64,000 nucleotides of DNA from Photobacterium sp. GB-56 (GTDB lineage Bacteria; Pseudomonadota; Gammaproteobacteria; Enterobacterales; Vibrionaceae): assembly GCF_003026105.1 (NCBI RefSeq), contig NZ_PYNW01000009.1, positions 1 to 64,000 on the forward strand, written 5' to 3'. The notes under the pieces are model-generated. The model was not told the origin of the DNA and ran no database searches. It saw only the letters and a program-made list of their open reading frames with translations. How positions within the stretch are numbered: position 1 is the first letter of the stretch; every line of letters begins with the position of its first letter. Below are positions 8,434-15,173 of this stretch, piece after piece. A program made the position numbers and the translations under genes.

Positions 8434-9932
8434 AAGCCTTTTTCCTTGAGATAATTTGCAACTAATCGCTCTGAGACTTCCCAGTTTGATTGCAATAATG
8501 GATAATTTTGAAGAACATCTTTAATTCTGTCCGGAGTAACATTGCTAACAAGCAGTGCATCAGTGAGATCAATTACGACTTTATTCAAATCTGATTCAGA
8601 ACTCTGCATTGCAACAATTGACTCAGCGTTACCCACTAGTTCGGCATGAAGCGCATCAATAGGTAAGCCAACACCAAGTAATCTGATACAGCGTTCAAAT
8701 CCTTCTTGTAATTCATGAGGTAAACAAATTGAATAAGCTTGAAATACTGGGTGTTCTGAATTGGGTTTGAAGTGTATTCGCCCCTCCACTTGAACTCGAT
8801 TCCAAATAGGATACATCGTACCTTCAACTAGTCTTTGCCCTCGACTTCGATATGTTCTTTTAGAGGAACCAACGAAACGCTCTATGATTCGCTTGAGTCG
8901 CTCTCGTACTGGCAGAGGAAGCTGCGCCGAAGATTTTTTTACATCAATTTTCCATTGCGAATCCATCGTGTTAGGTATATCGATCGCAATTCGACTTAAT
9001 TTTGTTAGTTCAGTTTGCTTAGCAAGCCCCAACCAACTTCCTGCAATAATTAATCTATTTTCTCTATAGATGTATAACCCTTGAGATTTTAGGTGGCCTT
9101 CTGGCCCACCAAGCTCATCCCATTCATGTTGATTCATTCTTTTGTAATGCGGAATGGTATAACTGCGTATACGAACATTGCCATTCGATAAAAGGATGTT
9201 ATCGTCAGGATCCTTTTGAGTAGACGGATGTAAAGAAGCCATTGGGTCTAGCGGGGTCAATTGGCGATTATTGATACTGATTTGGAGCTGTGGCTTAGAA
9301 GTTTCTAGAAATCTCTGAAAAGTAAGCCTTAAATGTCTCTCCGTAAGAGAGAATTCTGCATTCATATGCTCAATTCTTTTGTCTGGTGTATCGATTTCAC
9401 CAACTAAACGATCTAGTTTTTGCCAAGTAACAACCGTTCCTGTCTCCCCAAGCAAGTCAAAGCCTAGTTCATTCTCATAGTCTTCAATCAACTCTAATGA
9501 CCATGCATTTGTTTTTGCAACTAGATCTAAATCCCAACGAGCGCATGATGTAAGATCACCTTTCCTAGTAATAACAGTAAGCGAACGGCATTGAGAGAAA
9601 CTTGCACTTTTTAAACCTAAACCAAATCGACCTAGTTCAGAAGGTAATCTATCTAACGTAGGGTTTTTACTACCTAATCTCATAGCCTCCAACAGCTCAT
9701 CTCCTGTCATGCCGCATCCATTATCAGCAATAACAACAGATGGAGCATTTGAGATAGTATCAACAACGAGACGAATACAATCTGCACCAGCAGAAATTGA
9801 ATTGTCTATAATATCAGCCAAGGCAGTTTTGAGACTGTAGCCAAAATCTCTATGCCCCTCAATAAGTGAGGAAGCATAAGGTGTGGCATCTACGTAACGA
9901 ACAAAATCACCTTTCTTTGAGGTCATATACAT
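8430..9932 (-). CDS. MORC/MutL-like GHKL ATPase, first gene of the defence operon
   Basis: A 500-residue protein with a Bergerat ATP-binding fold. The N box is ALADIIDNSISAGA (Asp40, Asp43-Asn44), motif G1 is ADNGCGM (70-75) and G2 is GRFGLGLKS (101-109). The following S5-like domain is apparent from the length and the HRIxF-type strands. The position normally held by the catalytic Glu of GHKL ATPases (four before the conserved Asn) is Asp40 here. This domain dimerises on ATP binding in MutL, Hsp90 and MORC, acting as a DNA clamp or loop-forming motor. It is promoter-proximal and overlaps the Z1 gene by 4 bases. Inferred role: nucleotide-gated recognition or clamping subunit of the system. 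Confidence 0.87.
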   Translation of the reverse strand: MYMTSKKGDFVRYVDATPYASSLIEGHRDFGYSLKTALADIIDNSISAGADCIRLVVDTISNAPSVVIADNGCGMTGDELLEAMRLGSKNPTLDRLPSELGRFGLGLKSASFSQCRSLTVITRKGDLTSCARWDLDLVAKTNAWSLELIEDYENELGFDLLGETGTVVTWQKLDRLVGEIDTPDKRIEHMNAEFSLTERHLRLTFQRFLETSKPQLQISINNRQLTPLDPMASLHPSTQKDPDDNILLSNGNVRIRSYTIPHYKRMNQHEWDELGGPEGHLKSQGLYIYRENRLIIAGSWLGLAKQTELTKLSRIAIDIPNTMDSQWKIDVKKSSAQLPLPVRERLKRIIERFVGSSKRTYRSRGQRLVEGTMYPIWNRVQVEGRIHFKPNSEHPVFQAYSICLPHELQEGFERCIRLLGVGLPIDALHAELVGNAESIVAMQSSESDLNKVVIDLTDALLVSNVTPDRIKDVLQNYPLLQSNWEVSERLVANYLKEKGL

Positions 9933-10175
9933 TATCCCATCAATATACCTTCTGTTTTATATGTTATCACTATTATTAATAATGACCAGAGACCCACATA
10001 ACTAATTCATTCTACTCAATTACTTACATTCATATAATCAGAAATTAATGATAAATATTTTTCATTATTCCTATCAACCTCTAGTCACTCAGTCTTACTT
10101 CGAAAATCATAATCAAAGAAATATCAGATATATCATCTTTGTGTAGAAGCCTGTTAACCATAAGGGATCTAGGCT
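9933..10175. promoter_or_regulatory. AT-rich leader of the defence operon
   Basis: This 243-base non-coding stretch separates the divergent operon and RadC remnant. It contains a perfect 12-bp palindrome ATTATTAATAAT (9972-9983) about 40 bases upstream of the GHKL ATPase start and, closer in, a TATAAA on the minus strand (9961-9956). I see no convincing -35 box. The palindrome may be an operator, but AT-rich palindromes also arise by chance. Confidence 0.3.
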
Positions 10176-10526
10176 ATGCATAAACCAAACGACTATGTTG
10201 TTCATACTCCAATGACAGCAGATCAAGTATTAGAAAAAGCCGCAGAGATTGTGGCTAACCGATATTTACGCGGTGATGTATTTACCAATCCACAGGCAAC
10301 GAAAGATTTTCTGCAATACAAGATGGCAGGCTATGAACGTGAAGTTTTTGCTGTATTACTGCTAGATAACCAACATCGGCTTATTGAGTACAAAGAATTG
10401 TTCTTTGGCACCATTGATGCTGCAAGTGTTTATCCGAGAGAGGTAGTAAAAGTGGCATTTAACTGCAATGCTGCTGCGGTGATCTTTGCTCATAACCTTT
10501 CTTTTGTTCCACCAGCATTAAAATGA
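10176..10526 (+). pseudogene. Truncated RadC-like JAB/MPN protein
   Basis: The 116-residue frame aligns by eye with accessory RadC (YeeS-type) proteins: TADQVLEKAAEIV, then REVFAVLLLDNQHRLIEYKELFFGTIDAASVYPREVVKVAF and NAAAVIFAHN. It breaks off exactly at the metal site: HN should continue HPSG...D, but instead reads LSFVPPALK and stops. The family is usually about 150-165 residues, so roughly 40-50 C-terminal residues and most of the JAMM motif are lost. RadC-like genes are frequent cargo of integrative elements and genomic islands. Together with the integrase remnant it brackets the defence operon. A metal-dependent activity is not expected. Confidence 0.75.
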
Positions 10527-10832
10527 GACATATACAATACACTTATCCGTAATTCCTCACCACAACCTAATAAGCCAACTACTGATAATTCAGCAACAAC
10601 AGAATCCACAATAATTAGGGAGATAAAACATATGCCCTACCTATGCCCATTCCCACCGACGATATAGCTTTTAATTTGAAGACGAACACATAACCAATAC
10701 AAAAAAGTTACCCGTAATACAATTCCAATTCATAGCATTATATTTCCCTCCTCACGCAACATAAAATGCGGCCTCGCTGATTACCTCACACATAAAACTT
10801 ATCTAAAACATATTTTCATTAAGGGATAAATA
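10527..10832. other. Non-coding AT-rich spacer before the lipoprotein gene
   Basis: About 306 bases with no gene I can support. An 11-codon frame starting at 10632 with a GGGAGA upstream is present but too short and composition-neutral to call. The stretch probably contains the promoter of the lipoprotein gene and the right edge of the island. Confidence 0.4.
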
Positions 10833-12299
10833 TTGAAAGTATCAACTCTTGCTCTTGCGATATTATCAACGCTACTGCTATCTGCCTGTGGAGGAGGAGG
10901 CGGTGGCTCTGATTCAGATAACACAACCACAGCCCCAACTCGAAGTATTCAAGGTAAAGCCATTGATGGTTATGTCAAAGGTGCCACTGTCGGTTTAGAT
11001 TTAAACTTTAACGGTAAATTGGATGCAGGAGAACCAACAACAATCACAGGCGACAATGGTGCGTATATTTTAGATATCAAATCAAATAGCGATGCTTCTT
11101 GTGCTGACTATGTACCCACAATTGTTAATGTTCCTGTTGGTGCTATCGATGAAGATCTTGGTGTTGTCGAAACGGCATATATCATGACAATTGCGCCAGC
11201 GATATTCATACCTAGTGACAAAGATATTCGTGATATCACGCCGCTAACAACGATACTTTGGGACAATATTCAACGAGATCTCGAAACCAGTAATCTAGGA
11301 ATGCTTAGCTGCTCAACTATTCAAGAACAATCTGAAACTCGCGAGCGTATCAGTGGGATGTTGAAAGAGCAGGAGTACCGTTTACAGCTTCGCTTCAACG
11401 TACCTGTAAAAGAGCTATACAGTGATTTCATTGCATCCGGTAATACAGAGTTAGCTTCTAGCGCTGCTAACCTTGTAAAGGGAATGCAGTTATCTTATGA
11501 AGAAACACGTGTAATGTTACAAGATCCAAATGTGGTATATGCAGACGTTGAGTATATGCAAGGGCATTGGAACCACATGATGGAAGACGAAACTAACTCT
11601 ACTCATTGGCATCGTGTAACAAGAGTCCAGTACAAAGATAAATCAACCACCGCACGTATCGAACGCATGTCAGATGACTTAACCACTGTAGTTAAAACAA
11701 TGGAAGATTCAATGAAGCGCGAACGGACTGAACGCGGCCTTACATTGCTTGAAAACTTTGCGATTGAACCTGACGGCTGTAACTCTGTGATTGAAGTGGT
11801 ACAAGCATCGACTGATGGCTACGGTTTACGTAACCAACATCATGCTGCTGACATTACCTCTTTGCAGGACTGCCAAGATGTAACGAACTCGACCTCGTTA
11901 ACCGCTCAAACTATTTTAACTTTCCGCACGAATGGCCTAGAGCACATCGGAAAAATAGACGAAGGTGGGCAATTTAGGTTCGATGAGAAAGATATATATA
12001 CCAATCGCGATTTGGCGTTAGCTTTTGAAACAATGTCCCCTGAGGACTTAGATCAATACAACTACATTTCTCAAGACTTTACCGATTCATTAACACACAA
12101 CTCAACATCGGCACTACGTAACCAAGCAACCAATCTAGAAGATCGTTACATCTGGATTGACCGCGATCTCACTCAAGGACTATGGAGTAAGATAATTCAA
12201 TTTAAATCAGGTATTTACGAAAACTATTGTTCTGACGATGGTACTACGTGGACACCAACAGATGTTATAAGTAAATGCATGAATAGCTCTGTAGAATAA
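10833..12299 (+). CDS. Gly-rich outer-membrane-type lipoprotein of unknown function
   Basis: A 488-residue protein starting at TTG with a good ribosome site (AAGGGA). A lipoprotein signal peptide ends in the lipobox LLLSACGG, followed by a glycine run and an acidic linker. Residues about 40-85 (GKAIDGYVKGATVGLDLNFNGKLDAGEP) resemble the SdrD-B-like/calcium-loop domains of secreted bacterial proteins, in which DxNxNGKxDxGE binds Ca2+. The rest has no motif I recognise, with two Cys pairs possible in the oxidising periplasm. The amino acid after the acylated Cys is Gly, so no inner-membrane retention signal is seen. It stands alone between the island and ahpC, with a terminator behind it. Proteins of this architecture are common and unassigned in Vibrionaceae. 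Confidence 0.75.
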   Translation: MKVSTLALAILSTLLLSACGGGGGGSDSDNTTTAPTRSIQGKAIDGYVKGATVGLDLNFNGKLDAGEPTTITGDNGAYILDIKSNSDASCADYVPTIVNVPVGAIDEDLGVVETAYIMTIAPAIFIPSDKDIRDITPLTTILWDNIQRDLETSNLGMLSCSTIQEQSETRERISGMLKEQEYRLQLRFNVPVKELYSDFIASGNTELASSAANLVKGMQLSYEETRVMLQDPNVVYADVEYMQGHWNHMMEDETNSTHWHRVTRVQYKDKSTTARIERMSDDLTTVVKTMEDSMKRERTERGLTLLENFAIEPDGCNSVIEVVQASTDGYGLRNQHHAADITSLQDCQDVTNSTSLTAQTILTFRTNGLEHIGKIDEGGQFRFDEKDIYTNRDLALAFETMSPEDLDQYNYISQDFTDSLTHNSTSALRNQATNLEDRYIWIDRDLTQGLWSKIIQFKSGIYENYCSDDGTTWTPTDVISKCMNSSVE

Positions 12300-12354
12300 A
12301 CAATAAAACAGATAATTATTTCATAAGATCAATGTGAACTAATTACAAACATTT

Positions 12355-12386
12355 AAAAGGCGACTTCTTAGGAAGTGGCCTTTTTT
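12355..12386 (+). terminator. Intrinsic terminator of the lipoprotein gene
   Basis: AAAGGC-ACTTC pairs with GAAGT-GCCTTT around the loop TTAG, with one G-G mismatch, and is followed by TTTTTT. Confidence 0.75.
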
Positions 12387-12594
12387 GTATCTGATTTTGT
12401 CATTTCTTTTCTTATTTTCTTAACGCAAAGAGCATCGAAATATTGAACGCCTGAGTGTTAAAGATCCTGACTTCCATTACCCTTTTATTTCAATAACAGA
12501 GCCAGATCTCGTCCCCCCCTAAACTAAAGCTATTCTTTATCTTCTCCCGTTAACCTCGATCTAAACATCTGTTTAAAAATAATCGTTCAACCTA

Positions 12595-12631
12595 ATAGGT
12601 TTAAGCTATTGAATGTATCGGCTATAACGAT
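12595..12631 (+). promoter_or_regulatory. OxyR-binding site upstream of ahpC
   Basis: The sequence shows four tetrads at exact 7-base spacing: ATAG (12595), CTAT (12606), ATCG (12617), CGAT (12628). The OxyR consensus is ATAG-N7-CTAT-N7-ATAG-N7-CTAT, so the first two match perfectly and the last two have one or two changes each, still symmetrical with each other. It lies about 95 bases before the ahpC start, the expected place for peroxide-dependent activation. Confidence 0.8.
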
Positions 12632-12725
12632 TTCCTAAATTTTGCTGTTTTAACAATAATGGCTTCAGAGATTTGATTTGCACTACAGCATAAAAACTTA
12701 AAATTATAGTTAAAAGGATTCCATC

Positions 12726-13283
12726 ATGATCAACACAGAAATCAAGCCATTTAGCGCAACAGCTTACAAAGAAGGCAAATTCGTAGAAATCACTGAGAAA
12801 GACGTTTTAGGTAAGTGGGCGGTATTCTTCTTCTACCCTGCTGACTTTACTTTTGTATGTCCAACTGAGCTTGGCGATCTAGCTGACCATTACGCAGAGC
12901 TTCAAGAGCGCGGCGTTGAAGTATTCTCTGTATCTACAGATACTCACTTCACTCACAAAGCATGGCACGACAGCTCTGACACTATCGGTAAAATCAACTA
13001 CTACATGGTAGGCGACCAAACGGGTAACATCACTAATAACTTCAATGTTATGCGTGAAGGTCAAGGTCTTGCAGACCGCGCTACTTTCCTCATCGATCCA
13101 CAAGGTGTTATCCAAGCAATGGAAATCACTGCTGAAGGTATCGGTCGTGAAGCTGATGATCTAATGCGTAAAGTGAAAGCAGCACAATATGTTGCAGCAC
13201 ACCCAGGTGAAGTTTGCCCTGCAAAATGGAAAGAAGGCGAAGCAACACTAACTCCTTCTCTAGACCTAGTAGGTAAGATCTAA
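12726..13283 (+). CDS. ahpC: Alkyl hydroperoxide reductase subunit C (2-Cys peroxiredoxin)
   Basis: Reduces hydrogen peroxide and organic peroxides in the cytoplasm using a peroxidatic Cys, then is recycled by AhpF. The peroxidatic site is [13 protein letters not shown] (Cys about 47) and the resolving Cys is in GEVCPAKW (about 166). At 185 residues it matches the family length. The start ATG follows AAAGGA. It is upstream of ahpF and behind an OxyR site. A hairpin between the two genes suggests that ahpC is made in excess over ahpF. Confidence 0.97.
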   Translation: MINTEIKPFSATAYKEGKFVEITEKDVLGKWAVFFFYPADFTFVCPTELGDLADHYAELQERGVEVFSVSTDTHFTHKAWHDSSDTIGKINYYMVGDQTGNITNNFNVMREGQGLADRATFLIDPQGVIQAMEITAEGIGREADDLMRKVKAAQYVAAHPGEVCPAKWKEGEATLTPSLDLVGKI

Positions 13284-13378
13284 TCTTATTTACCTTTGAT
13301 AATAATGAGTGATTGTATTTCTTATATAGATTCACTTATTACTTATCCTACTTTTAAATAATTCACTTATTTAAAAGT

Positions 13379-13419
13379 AATAAGGCATCAAGCATAAACG
13401 TCATGTTTGGTGCCTTATT
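13379..13419 (+). terminator. Hairpin between ahpC and ahpF
   Basis: AATAAGGCATCAAGCAT pairs, with G-U wobbles, with ATGTTTGGTGCCTTATT around a short loop. There is little U-tract afterwards (ATTC), so it may be a partial terminator or a 3'-end stabiliser for ahpC mRNA. Confidence 0.55.
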
Positions 13420-13474
13420 CATTCAAATACCTTCAAACATATTTAAGCCTTTTTATATAGGCGATATGTCGTAT

Positions 13475-13505
13475 AACAGTAGATCCGCATTCTTTATCTG
13501 CTGTT
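13475..13505 (+). promoter_or_regulatory. Hairpin in the ahpF leader
   Basis: AACAGTAGAT (13475-13484) pairs with ATCTGCTGTT (13496-13505), ten pairs with one wobble and an 11-base loop. It ends 30 bases before the ahpF ATG. It could be part of a leader or a regulator-binding dyad; no function can be shown. Confidence 0.35.
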
Positions 13506-13535
13506 AAGCCGTAAATAAATTAAAAAGGCGAGATT

Positions 13536-15116
13536 ATGTTAGAACAAAGCATGAAGCAGCAATTAAAAGCGTATTTAGAAAATTTAAAAACAGATATCCA
13601 ACTGGTATTAAGTTTAGATGATAGTGACACTGCACAAAAACTGCATGAGCTTGCTCACGAGATCGCAGAACTAAACGATAAAGTGAGTGTTATTGAAGAT
13701 AATAATGCCAGTGTACGTAAGCCTGTAATGCAAGTGGTTAACCCAACCAAACAGACCTCAATGAGCTTTGCCGGTCTTCCAATGGGACACGAATTTACTT
13801 CATTGGTATTGGCGCTACTACACAGTGGTGGTCACCCAATGAAACTAGAGCAAGCGGTTATCGACCAAATCGCAGCTTTAGATCAAGATATTGTTGTTGA
13901 AACCTTTATTTCATTATCTTGCCAGAACTGTCCTGATGTTGTGCAAGCGTTCAACATGATCGCAGCGATTAACCCACGCATTAAAGCAACCATGATTGAT
14001 GGCGCAGCTTTCCAAGACGAAGTCACTGAACGTAATATCATGGCAGTACCGACTGTTTATGTGAACGGTGAAGTCTTTGGTCAAGGCCGTATGTCGCTTA
14101 CTGAAATTTTAAATAAGTTAGACACGGGCGCTGCTAAAAAAGTAGCGGCAAGCCTAAACGAAAAAGCCCCATTTGATGTATTAGTTGTCGGTGGTGGCCC
14201 AGCGGGTGCATCTGCTGCAATCTACGCGGCACGTAAAGGCATCCGTACCGGTGTTGTTGCTGAGCGCTTCGGCGGTCAGGTAATGGATACCATGTCTATC
14301 GAGAACTTTATTTCTGTTAAAGAAACCCAAGGTCCCCGTTTAGCGGCAAGCCTTGAAGAGCACGTAAAACAATACAACGTTGATATTATGAGCGAGCAGC
14401 GTGTTAATAACATTGTTGAAGCTGCTGATACTGAAGATGGTTATACGCACGTTTATCTAGAAAGCGGCGCAATGCTAAAAGCACGTAGCGTGATCATCAG
14501 TACAGGCGCTCGCTGGCGTGAAATGAACGTTCCTGGTGAACAAGAGTATCGCAATAAAGGTGTGGCTTACTGTCCTCACTGTGACGGTCCATTATTCAAA
14601 GGCAAGCGCACAGCCGTTATCGGTGGTGGTAACTCAGGTATTGAAGCGGCGATTGATCTTGCGGGTATTGTTGAACATGTGACTGTGCTTGAATTTGCTG
14701 ACACATTACGTGCTGATCAAGTGTTGATCAATAAAGCAGAAAGTATGCCTAACATCGACATTATTAAAATGGCACAAACGACAGAAGTCGTTGGCGATGG
14801 TACTCGCGTTACAGGTATCAGCTACAAAGATCGTAACACGGATGAAATCAAACACATCGAACTTGCCGGTATTTTTGTTCAGATTGGTTTAGTGCCAAAC
14901 ACTGAGTGGCTAAAAGAATCCGCCGTTGCATTAACACCACGTGGTGAGATTGAAATTGGTGCTCACGGTAATACTAACGTTAACGGTATTTTTGCAGCCG
15001 GTGATGTTACAACAGTTCCTTACAAACAAATTATTATTGCAATGGGTGAAGGTGCTAAAGCAAGTCTAGGGGCATTTGATTACTTAATTCGCACCCCTGC
15101 ACCCAATAATAAATAG
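13536..15116 (+). CDS. ahpF: Alkyl hydroperoxide reductase subunit F
   Basis: NAD(P)H-dependent flavoprotein that passes electrons through two dithiol centres to AhpC. The N-terminal tandem thioredoxin-like domain carries SCQNCPD (near residue 130). The FAD-binding Rossmann motif [19 protein letters not shown] starts near 212. The thioredoxin-reductase-type redox site is CPHCDGP near 347, followed by the NADH-binding [10 protein letters not shown]. The FAD C-terminal motif GIFAAGDVT lies near 490. The 526 residues match the usual 520-530. Start ATG follows AAAAGGCGAG. It is 250 bases after ahpC with its own possible promoter region. Confidence 0.97.
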   Translation: MLEQSMKQQLKAYLENLKTDIQLVLSLDDSDTAQKLHELAHEIAELNDKVSVIEDNNASVRKPVMQVVNPTKQTSMSFAGLPMGHEFTSLVLALLHSGGHPMKLEQAVIDQIAALDQDIVVETFISLSCQNCPDVVQAFNMIAAINPRIKATMIDGAAFQDEVTERNIMAVPTVYVNGEVFGQGRMSLTEILNKLDTGAAKKVAASLNEKAPFDVLVVGGGPAGASAAIYAARKGIRTGVVAERFGGQVMDTMSIENFISVKETQGPRLAASLEEHVKQYNVDIMSEQRVNNIVEAADTEDGYTHVYLESGAMLKARSVIISTGARWREMNVPGEQEYRNKGVAYCPHCDGPLFKGKRTAVIGGGNSGIEAAIDLAGIVEHVTVLEFADTLRADQVLINKAESMPNIDIIKMAQTTEVVGDGTRVTGISYKDRNTDEIKHIELAGIFVQIGLVPNTEWLKESAVALTPRGEIEIGAHGNTNVNGIFAAGDVTTVPYKQIIIAMGEGAKASLGAFDYLIRTPAPNNK

Positions 15117-15133
15117 TATAGCTATTAATTTTT

Positions 15134-15163
15134 AAGGCCGACTCGAAAGAGTCGGCCTTTTTA
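15134..15163. terminator. Bidirectional terminator between ahpF and the metzincin lipoprotein gene
   Basis: GGCCGACTC (15136-15144) and GAGTCGGCC (15149-15157) form a perfect 9-bp stem with a GAAA loop, flanked by A and T runs. The flanking genes converge, so it can serve both. Confidence 0.9.
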
Positions 15164-15173
15164 TTATAAAAAA

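Noticed and set aside
9972..9983. ATTATTAATAAT palindrome as a definite operator
   Set aside because: AT-only palindromes are common by chance in AT-rich spacers; kept only as a note.
10632..10667. 11-codon ORF with GGGAGA upstream
   Set aside because: Too short and unsupported by any other signal.
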